Source: Nocardioides cavernaquae
GTDB taxonomy: Bacteria; Actinomycetota; Actinomycetes; Propionibacteriales; Nocardioidaceae
Assembly (NCBI RefSeq): GCF_003600895.1
Contig: NZ_QYRP01000002.1
Coordinates: 3,100,001-3,164,000 of the forward strand
Direction of reading: 5' to 3'
Length of the DNA: 64,000 nt
Shown here: positions 20,050 to 29,390 of the stretch, in pieces
Layout of the letters: every line of letters begins with the position of its first letter
How positions within the stretch are numbered: the stretch's first letter is position 1
Position numbers and translations under genes: made by a program
Notes under the pieces: generated by a model
Databases searched by the model: none
Seen by the model: the letters and a program-made list of their open reading frames with translations, nothing else
What the model was told of the DNA's origin: nothing

Positions 20050-20579
20050 TTGTGTGCTCCGACCTTCAGGGCCTGGGCGGCGACGGCCGCCTCCAGACGG
20101 TTCTGTGCGCCACCGCGCCAGATGTGGGTGATGGCCAGGGCGAGCGCGTCGGCCGCGTCCGCCGGCTTGGGCATGGCATCGAGGCGGAGCAGCCGGGTGA
20201 CCATCAGGCCCACCTGCGCCTTGTCCGCGCGACCGTTGCCGGAGACGGCCGCCTTGACCTCGGAGGGCGTGTGCAGCGCGACGGGTACGCCGCGGCGCGC
20301 GGCGCAGACCATGGCAATGCCGGCCGCCTGCGCGGTGCCCATGATCGTGCTGACGTCGGACCGGGCGAAGATCCGCTCGATGGCGACGGCGTCGGGCTGG
20401 TGCTCGTCGAGCCAGGCGTCGACGCCCTTCTCGATGGTGACCAGGCGCTCCCAGACGGGCAGGCTCGACGTGGTCCGCAGGACACCGACATCGACCAGCG
20501 ACAACGGCCGGCCGATCGAGCCGTCAACCACGCCCATGCCGCAGCGGGTCAGGCCGGGGTCGATCCCGAGCACACGCAC
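20046..20579 (-). CDS. ruvC: Crossover junction endonuclease RuvC
   Basis: 177 residues from the GTG at 20579, which has GGAG six to seven bases upstream and gives the canonical opening VRVLGIDPGLTRCGMG; an ATG at 20591 (four residues longer) is the alternative. Catalytic acidic residues are visible in LGIDPG, AIERIF, and the C-terminal ADAADALALAITH. It cuts Holliday junctions. First gene of ruvCAB; a palindrome fitting an actinobacterial LexA site lies just upstream. Confidence 0.95.
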   Translation of the reverse strand: MRVLGIDPGLTRCGMGVVDGSIGRPLSLVDVGVLRTTSSLPVWERLVTIEKGVDAWLDEHQPDAVAIERIFARSDVSTIMGTAQAAGIAMVCAARRGVPVALHTPSEVKAAVSGNGRADKAQVGLMVTRLLRLDAMPKPADAADALALAITHIWRGGAQNRLEAAVAAQALKVGAHK

Positions 20580-20593
20580 TGTCGTCTCCATCC

Positions 20594-20613
20594 GTCCGAA
20601 CACCTGTTCGGAC
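20594..20613. promoter_or_regulatory. lexA box: Putative LexA (SOS) box upstream of ruvCAB
   Basis: The 20-base palindrome GTCCGAAC-ACCT-GTTCGGAC contains CGAAC-N4-GTTCG, the core of actinobacterial and Bacillus-type SOS boxes. It lies 15 bases before the chosen ruvC start. ruvCAB is a classical SOS operon, so damage-inducible control by LexA is the natural reading; no lexA gene is in the window. Confidence 0.75.
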
Positions 20614-20685
20614 GCAACGTTAGCCCGGTGCCTCGACGGGTCGGGCCGCGACACGCGGCGACGCAGGAGTCAGCCGCCGAAGGAC

Positions 20686-21837
20686 TCAGCCGCCGAAGGT
20701 GCGGGCGGGCGCGATCTCGACCCAGGTGCGGCCGCCGTCCTCGCTGCGGGTCAGCTGACCGTCCTCGCCGAGGATGTGGCCGACCTTCGCCGTGACGAAC
20801 CCGACGGCGCCCGGATAGCCGCCGCGCCTCAGCCCGACCACACCTTCCAGGTCGCCGGCTGCGTCGACGCGCAGCACTCCGCTTGCGGTGCCGAGCAGGA
20901 ACGTCTGGTCATCGTCCACGGCGACGACCCACTGGACCTGGTGCTTCTCCCCCACGCCCGGCCGGGCCAGGTCGCGCCACGGCTGGCCATCGGTGCTGAT
21001 GCGCACCACGTCGGTCCAGGAGTCACCGGTCATGCAGCGCGCCACGGTGGCGTGGGTGCCCGTGGGGTACGGCGTGCAGGTGCCGCTGCAGCCGGCGCAG
21101 GGGTTGGGTTCGGGCGTGACGCGCGTCCACGTCGCACCGCGATCGGTCGACCGCAGCAGTGACTCGCCCTCCGGACTGACCGCGATCCCGTTGAGAGCCC
21201 CGGCCCGCGCGCGCAGGTCGAAGAGACCCTCTCCCGTGCGCAGCGGCACGGTCACCTCCTGCCAGTCGACGCTGCCGAGCCGGGCGCGCCAGAGCTTGTC
21301 GGCGCAGTCAGCGCCGCCACAGTCGTCGAGCATCGAGAGCAGGACCTGGCCGCCGTCGATGACGGCGCTCCCCCTGGCCCGGGCGCCGTCGGGGCCCGTG
21401 ACCGGGAGCCAGGTGCGGCCCCCGTCGCCGGTGGCCAACAGGCCGTCCGTGTCCCAGGCGAGGTAGCCGTGCTTGCCGTCAGGCGCCATCGCCAGAGCGG
21501 TGGCGTTGACCGGCGGGAACGGGCCCGCCCCGTCGTCGTACCCGGCCTTCTCCGGCCGGGGCAGCGTCGCGACCGGCGCCCACGCGCTCGCGGTGCTCGT
21601 GCGACGCCACAGGCTCACGCAGGAGGGGCAACCCTTGACCCCGTCTGTCACCGCAAAGACCACGTCGGCCTGCGGTGCCGAGTGGCTGAGCACGGTGCCG
21701 AATTTCGTGGGCACCGCCGCGGGCGAGGACGCCGCACGCGGGGCGGAGCTGTCCGGAGACGAGCATCCACCCAGGGCCAGGACCACAGCGACAACGGTGG
21801 CCGTCAGCACGGCACACAGGTGATTCGGGGACCCCAT
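20686..21837 (-). CDS. Secreted lipoprotein with Asp-box (BNR-like) beta-propeller repeats
   Basis: 383 residues. N-terminal signal with lipobox LGGC (Cys at about residue 25), so the protein should sit on the outer face of the membrane. Three Asp-box motifs of the S-x-D-x-G-x-T-W type are seen: TGDGGRTWLPV, STDRGATWTRV and SEDGGRTWVEI. These mark sialidase-like or photosynthesis-stability-factor-like beta-propellers. Cys-rich loops (CPSCV, DCGGADCAD, NPCAGCSGTC) probably form disulfides. No catalytic sialidase residues can be claimed. The function is unknown; a ligand-binding role is possible. Confidence 0.8.
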   Translation of the reverse strand: MGSPNHLCAVLTATVVAVVLALGGCSSPDSSAPRAASSPAAVPTKFGTVLSHSAPQADVVFAVTDGVKGCPSCVSLWRRTSTASAWAPVATLPRPEKAGYDDGAGPFPPVNATALAMAPDGKHGYLAWDTDGLLATGDGGRTWLPVTGPDGARARGSAVIDGGQVLLSMLDDCGGADCADKLWRARLGSVDWQEVTVPLRTGEGLFDLRARAGALNGIAVSPEGESLLRSTDRGATWTRVTPEPNPCAGCSGTCTPYPTGTHATVARCMTGDSWTDVVRISTDGQPWRDLARPGVGEKHQVQWVVAVDDDQTFLLGTASGVLRVDAAGDLEGVVGLRRGGYPGAVGFVTAKVGHILGEDGQLTRSEDGGRTWVEIAPARTFGG

Positions 21838-21865
21838 GCGCCGATGATGCCCGACGCAGACGCAT

Positions 21866-22228
21866 TCAGCGACGACGGGCCAGCGCGGCGTCGATGTGGT
21901 TGCGGGACCACTCCACCATCAGCACGTACGCCGCGTCCGGGACGAGGCGGTCCGCAGTGAACTGAACGCCACCCCGCGTCGTCGGCAGCCCGCCGAGCAG
22001 TGGCCGCGCCAGCGCCACCGGCTCCGAGCCGAACGGGAACATCGAGAACCCGGCCTCCGTGCGGATCACCGAGATCAGGCCGCGACCGCGGTAGGTCAGG
22101 CAGGCCATCGCGTACTTGGAGCCGTCCTCCGCCTCGGGCACCAGCTCGCGGGCGCGGTCGTAGTAGCCGCGGATCACCGCAGCGGTCACCGGAGGCAGTC
22201 CCTCCAGATACGCGTCGACCTCGGTCAT
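21866..22228 (-). CDS. DUF1801/YdhG-like small protein
   Basis: 120 residues, cytoplasmic. Pattern VDAYLEGLPP...ARELVPEAEDGSKYAMACLTYRGRGLISVI...GFSMFPFGSEPV...GGVQFTADRLVP matches the DUF1801 fold (similar to YdhG and frataxin-like proposed iron chaperones). No catalytic residues are defined for the family. It stands between the Asp-box lipoprotein gene and yebC on the same strand. Confidence 0.65.
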   Translation of the reverse strand: MTEVDAYLEGLPPVTAAVIRGYYDRARELVPEAEDGSKYAMACLTYRGRGLISVIRTEAGFSMFPFGSEPVALARPLLGGLPTTRGGVQFTADRLVPDAAYVLMVEWSRNHIDAALARRR

Positions 22229-22285
22229 GGAGCCAACATGGCACCCACGGCCCCGCTTGTCACCCGTGCCGTCGAGCAGGCGATC

Positions 22286-23056
<771 letters not shown>

Positions 23057-23079
23057 GCGCTCTCTTCCTTGCTGGGTGA

Positions 23080-23697
23080 CTACGAACGGACGAGCTCGAC
23101 GAAGAGCTCGTGAATGCGGGTGTCACCGGTGATCTCGGGGTGGAACGACGTGGCGAGCAGGCGCCCCTGTCGGACCGCGACGATCCTATCGCCCGCGCCG
23201 GCGCCGCTGATGCTGGCGACGACTTCGACGCCGTCGCCGACCTTCTCGACGTAGGGCGCGCGGATGAAGGTCGCGGGATAGGTGAACTTTTCTGCCCACG
23301 AAGGCGTGAACTCCACGACTGCCTCGAAGGAGTCGACCTGGCGCCCGAACGCATTGCGGCGCACGACGACGTCGAGTCCCCCCAGGGTCTCCTGGCCCGC
23401 GATGCCGGACTCGATGTGGTCGGCCAGCATGATCATGCCCGCGCACGTCCCGAAGGCGGGCAGACCATCGGCGATCGCGGCACGCAGCGGTTCGAAGAGG
23501 TCGAAGTGCCGCGCCAGCTTGTACATCGTCGTCGACTCGCCACCGGGAAGGACGATGCCGTCGAGGCCGGCCAGCTCGGAGGCACGGCGTACGCCGGTCG
23601 TGGCGACGCCGCAGGACTCGAGCATGGCCCGGTGCTCGCGGACGTCTCCCTGCAGGGCAAGGACGCCGATGGTCAGGTCGCGGGTGGGGCTGCTCAC
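23080..23697 (-). CDS. pdxT: Pyridoxal 5'-phosphate synthase glutaminase subunit PdxT
   Basis: 205 residues. Class I glutamine amidotransferase that feeds ammonia to PdxS for vitamin B6 synthesis. The nucleophile Cys is in [11 protein letters not shown], the oxyanion region in [12 protein letters not shown] and the catalytic His/Glu pair in [10 protein letters not shown]. The start is GTG at 23697. Unlike the usual adjacent arrangement, PdxS is encoded 2.3 kb upstream, with three other genes between. Confidence 0.95.
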   Translation of the reverse strand: MSSPTRDLTIGVLALQGDVREHRAMLESCGVATTGVRRASELAGLDGIVLPGGESTTMYKLARHFDLFEPLRAAIADGLPAFGTCAGMIMLADHIESGIAGQETLGGLDVVVRRNAFGRQVDSFEAVVEFTPSWAEKFTYPATFIRAPYVEKVGDGVEVVASISGAGAGDRIVAVRQGRLLATSFHPEITGDTRIHELFVELVRS

Positions 23698-23706
23698 CCG
23701 ACGAGT

Positions 23707-24468
23707 CTAGTTTTCGGGTGACTCCGCGCCTGCACCGGTCCCGAAGACCTGACCGTCGAGGCGGGCCACGATCTCCGAGAACGGCAGAGCGGGATCGAGG
23801 ACAGCGCCCCGCTTGCGGGCCATCCCGTCGAGTTGATACCAGAGCACCTCGGCCAGTCGCGTGGCCAGTGCCTCCGGCGCCGGCTTCCGGTCGTCGCCAC
23901 GCGCGAGCCAGAGCCGCACGGCCGACACGATCTGCGACGCGGTGCCGAAGACGATCAGGTCCACGGTCGCCTCGTCGTCCTCGTCGAGGGCAGCGCCGAT
24001 GGCCTCGGCCCCGCTGAGAAGGACCGGCCGCATGCCCACGGACATGCCCCGGATCGCGTTGCGCAGGGGGTTGTCGATGCGGCCCGGAAGCTCGCGGACG
24101 GCGAGCCGGTGCAGCGCGCGGTGGGCGTGGGCCCACTCGACGTAGCGGCGGATCGCGCGGTGGATGACCTCGTGCACGGAGCCGTCGAAGGCGTCCGGCT
24201 CCGCGACTGCTTCGTAGAGCATCTCGAGTGCACGCTTCTGCACGGCGCGATCCAGGTCGGCGCGATCCTCGAAGTGGCGGTAGACCGCGGGGCGCCCGAT
24301 GCCCGCACGGCGTGCGATCAGGTGGACGTGGATGTCCGTGGCCGGCGGATGCTCCTCGGTGACCTCGATCGCGGCCTGGATGATCTTGGCCCGACGCTCA
24401 CGCTTGTGCTGCTCCCAGCGCACGCTGCGGCCGTCGACCGGCGGCGTCTCACGGGAGGAATCAGTCAC
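23707..24468 (-). CDS. TetR-family transcriptional regulator
   Basis: 253 residues. HTH at about 25-75: REAKIIQAAIEV-type start (RRAKIIQAAIEVTEEHPPAT), IARRAGIGRPAVYRHFEDRADL. The C-terminal ligand domain is helical and unassigned. GTG start at 24468. It is nine bases upstream of pdxT and two bases or so from the acyltransferase gene, so it may regulate that neighbour. Its presence between pdxS and pdxT is unusual. Confidence 0.9.
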   Translation of the reverse strand: MTDSSRETPPVDGRSVRWEQHKRERRAKIIQAAIEVTEEHPPATDIHVHLIARRAGIGRPAVYRHFEDRADLDRAVQKRALEMLYEAVAEPDAFDGSVHEVIHRAIRRYVEWAHAHRALHRLAVRELPGRIDNPLRNAIRGMSVGMRPVLLSGAEAIGAALDEDDEATVDLIVFGTASQIVSAVRLWLARGDDRKPAPEALATRLAEVLWYQLDGMARKRGAVLDPALPFSEIVARLDGQVFGTGAGAESPEN

Positions 24469-24477
24469 GGGATGACC

Positions 24478-25359
24478 CTAAGGCACGAGCGCGACCTGAC
24501 GCTCGACGGCACGCGCAGGTGCGGGCTGCCGCCGCGGCCAGCTGAACAGCCAGCGCCAGCCGGGCCGGTGCTGCACTCCTGCCAGGGCGCGCCCCACGAT
24601 GAGCGCCACTGCCACTGCCGAAGCCCACAGCACCCCCGGATGCGTGACGCCCGCGGCGTGGAGCAACGGGACGGCGTACACGATGACGAGCATGTGCGAG
24701 GCGTAGTAGACCAGCGAGCTCCGGCCGACCGCCGCGAGCGCCGGCACGCGAAGGTGCCGGGACACGCGGACGACCGGCGCCGGCACGCGACCGGTCAGCA
24801 GCCGCGCCAGCACGTCACCGACCAGGAACCACCCGAACAGCCACAGGAACTTCTCGGCCGAGGAGTGGTCGACCTGGGTGTGCGCCCAGAAGACCGCGGG
24901 CATCGCGAGCGCCGGCGCCAGTGGACCGGCCAGGCTCAGCACGCCAGCGAGCAGGTGGAAGCAGAAGAGGTAGGCAAGGAACCACAGATAGGTGTGGGGG
25001 TCGTAGAAGACCTGCGCTGCCAGGTGCCAGGGCAGTCCCTTGCCGAGGACGAGGCAGTCGACGAACACGTGCACCAGGTCGAAGGTCACCCACACGGCGT
25101 ACGGCCAGAGGATGTGGTGGACCTTGCCGCGCAGGTGACTGCGGAAGCCCTTCGCGACCGACCGCGGGACGAGCACACCCGAGAGCAGCACGAGCACCGG
25201 CATCCGGTAGTCGCCGAGCAGGTGGTTGAACGCGTGGACGAGCGGGAGGTCGTGCCCCGTCGCCGACACCGCGCTCAGCTCGGCGTGCATGATCACCACG
25301 CCTACGACGGCCCCGCCCCGAAGCGTGTCCATCCAGTCCATCCGTGCCATGTCGGCCAC
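24478..25359 (-). CDS. Membrane acyltransferase (acyltransferase family 3)
   Basis: 293 residues with about eight to ten hydrophobic helices. The family 3 signature is at the N-terminus: MDWMDTLRGGAVVGVVIMHA (D-x-L-R-G followed by H) and the later HLLGDYRMPVLVLLSGVL. Such integral membrane enzymes transfer acetyl or other acyl groups to carbohydrates, lipids or antibiotics at the cell surface. Substrate unknown. GTG start at 25359; a slightly later ATG is possible. It is followed by the TetR gene, which may control it. Confidence 0.82.
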   Translation of the reverse strand: MADMARMDWMDTLRGGAVVGVVIMHAELSAVSATGHDLPLVHAFNHLLGDYRMPVLVLLSGVLVPRSVAKGFRSHLRGKVHHILWPYAVWVTFDLVHVFVDCLVLGKGLPWHLAAQVFYDPHTYLWFLAYLFCFHLLAGVLSLAGPLAPALAMPAVFWAHTQVDHSSAEKFLWLFGWFLVGDVLARLLTGRVPAPVVRVSRHLRVPALAAVGRSSLVYYASHMLVIVYAVPLLHAAGVTHPGVLWASAVAVALIVGRALAGVQHRPGWRWLFSWPRRQPAPARAVERQVALVP

Positions 25360-25444
25360 CGTGCCCCACGAAATCCGGGATCAGGTGACGCCGCAACGAC
25401 TGCAGGGTGAACTCCGGCTCAGGCGATTCCGACGGCCCGGGCCC

Positions 25445-25993
25445 TCAGGAGAGGCGCCGCCGCCAGCGCGCGACGACCTCGATGCGCCCCTCGTCGAAGT
25501 GCGCCGAGAGGCCGTGGCGGGTCAGGCAGCTGAGTACGCCGTCGAGCAGGGCGTCGCCGGGGGCGGCGTTCGCGCCCGACGCGTGCCAGAGGTTGAGCTC
25601 GAGCATGCCGTTGTCGATCGCGTGCCACACGTCCGTCGGCAGGAACCAGATGACGCCCTGGAGGCTGCTGCCCTCGTTGTCGAGGAGCTTGCGCGCCGCC
25701 CAGTGGTCCTCGGCACCTGCGAGCACCTTCACCCCGTGCTGCTGGCACTCGACGAAGGCCGCCCGGAGGCGGTCGACATCGGTCGTCTCCGGCCAGGTTG
25801 CCTGCTCGGCGAGCAGCTCCTGACGGGCTGCAGCAATCCACGCGCGAGCGAGGATCGCCGCATCGATGCCGGGCATCTCGGCCGCCACCGCCTCGGCGAC
25901 CTCGGCGAGCTGCTCAGCCTCGGTCAGCAGGCCCGACCGCACCTGGAGCCGCGCGTAGTCGCGCAGCTCCTCCTCAGGCGTGCGACGTGCCAT
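25445..25993 (-). CDS. Hypothetical protein, DUF6891-like
   Basis: 182 residues, soluble, acidic and Ala/Leu rich. The opening EEELRDYARLQVRSGLLTEAEQLAEVAEAV and central DVDRLRAAFVECQQHGVKVLAGAED and VIWFLPTDVWHAI resemble small actinobacterial proteins annotated DUF6891; I assign this from memory of the pattern only. The C-terminus HGLSAHFDEGRIEVVARWRRR is also typical. No catalytic motif is apparent. It lies nine bases downstream of pdxS and probably shares its transcript. Confidence 0.6.
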   Translation of the reverse strand: MARRTPEEELRDYARLQVRSGLLTEAEQLAEVAEAVAAEMPGIDAAILARAWIAAARQELLAEQATWPETTDVDRLRAAFVECQQHGVKVLAGAEDHWAARKLLDNEGSSLQGVIWFLPTDVWHAIDNGMLELNLWHASGANAAPGDALLDGVLSCLTRHGLSAHFDEGRIEVVARWRRRLS

Positions 25994-26002
25994 TGACTCC
26001 GT

Positions 26003-26917
26003 TCACCAGCCGCGTTCGGCGAGGCGGTGCGCGACGGGGATGTCGTCGACGTTGATGCCGACCATCGCCTCGCCCAGTCCGCGGGAGACCTTGGCGATGA
26101 CATCAGCGTCGTCGTAGAAGGTGGTGGCCTTCACGATCGCCTCGGCGCGCTGGGCGGGGTTGCCGGACTTGAAGATGCCGGAGCCCACGAAGACGCCTTC
26201 GGCACCGAGCTGCATCATCAACGCAGCATCCGCGGGGGTGGCGATGCCACCAGCGGTGAAGAGCACGACGGGGAGCTTGCCCGTCTGCGCGACCTCGGCG
26301 ACGAGCTCGTAGGGGGCCTGGAGTTCCTTGGCGGCGACGTAGAGCTCGTCGGGGGCGAGGGTGGTGAGGCGGCGGATCTGCGAGCGCAGGGTCCGCATGT
26401 GCGTCACCGCGTTGGACGCATCACCGGTGCCGGCCTCGCCCTTGGAGCGGATCATCGCCGCACCCTCGGTGATACGGCGCAGCGCCTCACCCAGGTTGGT
26501 GGCACCACACACGAACGGGACCGTGAAGGCCCACTTGTCGATGTGGTTCTCATAATCCACGGGGGTGAGGACCTCGGACTCGTCGATGTAGTCCACACCG
26601 AGGGACTGCAGGATCTGGGCCTCGACGAAGTGACCGATGCGGGCCTTGGCCATCACCGGGATCGAGACCGAGGCGATGATGGAGTCGATCATGTCGGGGT
26701 CGGAGGCGCGCGAGACGCCGCCCTGGGCGCGGATGTCGGCCGGGACCCGTTCGAGGGCCATGACCGCGACGGCGCCGGCGTCCTCGGCGATCTTGGCCTG
26801 CTCGGCGTTGACGACGTCCATGATCACGCCGCCCTTGAGCATCTCGGCCATGCCGCGCTTCACGTGCGAGGTGCCGGTGGCGGCCGAGGTGGACTGAACG
26901 GGCTGCTGCTGGGTCAC
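26003..26917 (-). CDS. pdxS: Pyridoxal 5'-phosphate synthase lyase subunit PdxS
   Basis: 304 residues. TIM-barrel synthase that makes PLP from ribose 5-phosphate, glyceraldehyde 3-phosphate and PdxT-derived ammonia. Family signatures: [20 protein letters not shown], catalytic lysines in MAKARIGHF and [13 protein letters not shown], phosphate binding at [19 protein letters not shown] and [14 protein letters not shown] start at 26917 with AGGA upstream. It heads a run that continues with the DUF6891-like, acyltransferase and TetR genes before reaching pdxT. Confidence 0.96.
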   Translation of the reverse strand: MTQQQPVQSTSAATGTSHVKRGMAEMLKGGVIMDVVNAEQAKIAEDAGAVAVMALERVPADIRAQGGVSRASDPDMIDSIIASVSIPVMAKARIGHFVEAQILQSLGVDYIDESEVLTPVDYENHIDKWAFTVPFVCGATNLGEALRRITEGAAMIRSKGEAGTGDASNAVTHMRTLRSQIRRLTTLAPDELYVAAKELQAPYELVAEVAQTGKLPVVLFTAGGIATPADAALMMQLGAEGVFVGSGIFKSGNPAQRAEAIVKATTFYDDADVIAKVSRGLGEAMVGINVDDIPVAHRLAERGW

Positions 26918-27035
26918 TGCGGGTCCTGTCGTGGATCGATCCGGGCGCGCCGAGGAGGCTGGCCGGAAGTCTTTGCCGGAAGATGCGGAGAGCGCACCAA
27001 GCCTACCGCTCGGGAGGTGCGCGGGAGCTCCGCGG

Positions 27036-27641
27036 TCAGGCAGCGAGAGCCTGGGTGCGAACCGCCCAGATCCGCTGGCCGACCGTGATGGTGCTGGCCG
27101 CTGCGAGCACCCACAGGGTCACGTGCAGCAGGATCGGCAGGTCGAGCAGGCCGGAGAGGCCGGTCGCCACCAGGATCGCCACGAGCCGGTCGGCGCGCTC
27201 GGCGATGCCGACCTTGGCGTCGAAGCCCAGGGTCTCGGCACGCGAGCGGGCGTAGGACGTCACGCTGCCCATCACCAGGCAGACCAGGCTCAGGGCCGTG
27301 TAGAGCGTGTCGTCGCCCGGCCCGGCGAAGTAGAGCACCAGGCCGCCGAAGATCGCGCCGTCGCCGACCCGGTCCAGCGTCGAGTCCAGGAAGGCGCCGA
27401 ACTTCGAGGTCCTCCCCGAGAGCCGCGCCATGGTGCCGTCGAGCAGGTCGCTGAAGACGAATGCCGTGATCACCAGGACTCCGGTGAGCAGCATCCCCTG
27501 GGGGAAGAAGACCAGCGCACCGGCCACGACACCGAGGGTGCCGACGAAGGTGACTGCGTCCGGGCTGACCCCGAGGCGGAGCAGGAGCCGGGCAACTGGG
27601 GTGAAGATGGCCGTGAAGAGGCCGCGGAATCGTTCAAGCAT
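27036..27641 (-). CDS. pgsA: CDP-alcohol phosphatidyltransferase (phosphatidylinositol phosphate synthase-like)
   Basis: 201 residues, six hydrophobic helices. The CDP-alcohol phosphotransferase motif is complete: [20 protein letters not shown] followed by FLDSTLD (D-x2-D-G-x2-A-R-x8-G-x3-D-x3-D). The enzyme joins CDP-diacylglycerol with an alcohol head group at the inner membrane. In actinobacteria the copy near thrS-HIT is generally the phosphatidylinositol phosphate synthase, and the adjacent inositol-phosphatase-like gene fits that. Genes for mannosylation of phosphatidylinositol, which follow in mycobacteria, are absent here. Confidence 0.88.
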   Translation of the reverse strand: MLERFRGLFTAIFTPVARLLLRLGVSPDAVTFVGTLGVVAGALVFFPQGMLLTGVLVITAFVFSDLLDGTMARLSGRTSKFGAFLDSTLDRVGDGAIFGGLVLYFAGPGDDTLYTALSLVCLVMGSVTSYARSRAETLGFDAKVGIAERADRLVAILVATGLSGLLDLPILLHVTLWVLAAASTITVGQRIWAVRTQALAA

Positions 27642-27653
27642 GATGGCCGAAGG

Positions 27654-28415
27654 CTATCCCGGCAGCGCCGCCGCGACGTCACGAACAGGCGTGGGCAGGC
27701 CCATGACGTTCCACGTCACACCGCCGGCCTCCACGCAGACCCGTTCGCCGCCGAGGGAGCGCAGGATCGCCTCACCGGGCAGACGGTCCCAGTCCGGCAC
27801 GCTGTGCTGGAAGCTCACCCCGATGGTGCCCTGCGCCACGGCGGTCGCGTCCATGCTCCCGCTGCCCAGGAACCGGAGTGTCGCCACCTGCGCGGCGGCC
27901 CGGAAGAACGCACTGGCCACCTCGCCGCCCAGGCTCGTCGGATGGAGGTACGTCGTCGCGCCGACGCTCTCGGTGGGCCGGTCGACCAGGGGCGGGATCG
28001 GCACTCCGTTGCGGGTGGCCGGGAGCCCCGGCCCGCCGGCGTACGTCGCGTCCCCCGCGGGGTGGTGGATCGCGCCGAGGATGACGTCGTCCGGGCCGGT
28101 CAACGCGATGGCGGAGCACCACCAGTCGAGCCCGTGGAAGAAGTTCCAGGTGCCGTCGACCGGATCGATCACCCAGGTCCGCCCCGACGTGCCCACGTGC
28201 TCGGCGCCCTCCTCCCCCACGATGCTGTCGTCGGGGCGCAGCGCGCGGAGACGCTCGACCACGAGTGCCTCCGCGGCGTGGTCGGCGGCGGTGACGATGT
28301 CGGAGATCGATGTCTTGTGCTCGGCGTCCAGGTCCATCTGGCCGCCGGCACGCATCTGGGCAGCGAGGGTGCCCGCCGCGCGCACCAAGGAGGCAGCCAG
28401 CTCGAGGTCGTCCAT
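27654..28415 (-). CDS. Inositol monophosphatase family phosphatase
   Basis: 253 residues from the ATG at 28415; a TAGCCT box seven bases upstream supports this start over an upstream in-frame one. Metal-binding motifs are intact: GEEGAEH, VIDPVDGTWNF and PDWDRLPGEAIL. The family removes phosphate from inositol phosphate, fructose 1,6-bisphosphate, PAP or histidinol phosphate. Position next to pgsA makes inositol or phosphatidylinositol-phosphate metabolism plausible. Its stop is 12 bases before pgsA. Confidence 0.87.
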   Translation of the reverse strand: MDDLELAASLVRAAGTLAAQMRAGGQMDLDAEHKTSISDIVTAADHAAEALVVERLRALRPDDSIVGEEGAEHVGTSGRTWVIDPVDGTWNFFHGLDWWCSAIALTGPDDVILGAIHHPAGDATYAGGPGLPATRNGVPIPPLVDRPTESVGATTYLHPTSLGGEVASAFFRAAAQVATLRFLGSGSMDATAVAQGTIGVSFQHSVPDWDRLPGEAILRSLGGERVCVEAGGVTWNVMGLPTPVRDVAAALPG

Positions 28416-28422
28416 GCCGCGG

Positions 28423-28428
28423 AGGCTA
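28423..28428 (-). promoter_or_regulatory. Candidate leaderless -10 box of the inositol-phosphatase-like gene
   Basis: TAGCCT on the minus strand ends seven bases before the ATG at 28415. No ribosome-binding site lies between. Confidence 0.35.
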
Positions 28429-28518
28429 CCGGCCGCCGACGACGGGCAGGAGTCGAGTGCGCAGCCATGTGGCAAACACGGCCACCTGCGCACTCAACTC
28501 CAGCGATCAGACCAGCGA

Positions 28519-29139
28519 TCAGACGAGCGACGGCACCCTGAGGTGGGCCATCACCAGCTCGAACTCGGCCGCGTCGATCACGTCGACACCGGCATCACGT
28601 ACGCCGCGCTCCCGGATCGCCCAGGCCTGCTCACGGCTGGCCGCCATCGTCTCCATGCTGGCGAACGACGTGGTCGCGCAGGCGCGCTGGGTGTCCCGGT
28701 TGACCAGGAGGCTGGCACTGCAGAAGCCCGGGAGCTCGCGCAGCATCGGCAGCAGGACGTCGCGATAGATCCCGATGCCGTGGTCGAGGTCGGTCTGGTT
28801 CGTGCGGAGCCAGACGGCACGAGCACAGGAGCCGGGAGCGGACAGGTGGTCACGGTGCATGGCCGCGATCTCCCACTCCTCGACCTGGCGCTTGCCGCCC
28901 ATGATCTCGGTGGCGCGGGAGCGAACCGCGGCGAGGTCTTCGAAGCTTCCGTGGAGGGCTTCCTCGTCCTGCCACGAGGTCGTCGCGATGCAGGTGCCCT
29001 GCTCGCGGTCGACCATGAGCGACAGGCCGAGGCAGCCGTCCATGTGCTGGAGCATCGGGTAGACGTCGTCGCGGACGTAGGCGATGCCCGCGTCGAGCTG
29101 GGACGGCTCTCCCTGAATGGTGGTGGAGCGTGCGAACAC
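28519..29139 (-). CDS. Tandem ABM-like (dimeric alpha-beta barrel) protein
   Basis: 206 residues from the GTG at 29139, which has GGGAGA at a good distance. Two ferredoxin-like halves resemble each other: the first with AGIAYVRDDVYPMLQHMDGCLGLSL and ATTSWQDEEAL, the second with HGIGIYRDVLLPMLRELPGF and ATTSFASMETMAASREQAW. This is the pattern of antibiotic-biosynthesis-monooxygenase-type domains fused in tandem. Function unknown; such proteins can be heme-degrading, oxygenases or structural. It is divergent from the ECF sigma gene. Confidence 0.65.
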   Translation of the reverse strand: MFARSTTIQGEPSQLDAGIAYVRDDVYPMLQHMDGCLGLSLMVDREQGTCIATTSWQDEEALHGSFEDLAAVRSRATEIMGGKRQVEEWEIAAMHRDHLSAPGSCARAVWLRTNQTDLDHGIGIYRDVLLPMLRELPGFCSASLLVNRDTQRACATTSFASMETMAASREQAWAIRERGVRDAGVDVIDAAEFELVMAHLRVPSLV

Positions 29140-29275
29140 GTTGGTCTCCCTCGATCGGGGGTGGCGCCCCGGCGGCGCCGCCGCTCCTCCCACACTCCGC
29201 CCGACTCACGGGTAACACAAGAGCGCGGCAGCACGGGTCTGGAGCACTCGACCCCAGAAAGTCTGACCAGAAAGT

Positions 29276-29307
29276 TGCAAGGTCCCGGGACGCCCGCGCC
29301 TCCCACT
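29276..29307 (+). promoter_or_regulatory. ECF-type promoter candidate P1 of the membrane-anchored sigma gene
   Basis: TGCAAGG (29276-29282), 17 bases, CTCCCACT (29300-29307). The same two blocks with the same 17-base spacing recur before the sortase and surface-protein genes. It lies 84 bases before the sigma start, so the sigma factor may activate its own gene. Confidence 0.7.
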
Positions 29308-29378
29308 GGTGAATGCCTGCAACCTCCGGGAGGAAGTGATGATGTCGTGGAACGCCGGAACCGCGTCGTGCACAGCCG

Positions 29379-29384
29379 TAGGAT
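29379..29384 (+). promoter_or_regulatory. Candidate second, start-proximal promoter of the sigma gene
   Basis: TAGGAT ends six bases before the GTG at 29391, fitting leaderless spacing; GGAAC occurs 17 bases upstream of it (29357-29361). It could supply basal sigma independent of the TGCAAGG promoter. Weak evidence. Confidence 0.3.
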
Positions 29385-29390
29385 CCGATC

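Noticed and set aside
20670..20699. 14-base direct repeat TCAGCCGCCGAAGG at the end of the Asp-box lipoprotein gene
   Set aside because: Two copies 16 bases apart at one gene's 3' end look like a local duplication without wider meaning.
18418..21162. A 914-codon open frame on the plus strand opposite ruvB, ruvA and ruvC
   Set aside because: High-GC antisense shadow: the opposite strand encodes three well-conserved proteins, and the frame has no family pattern.
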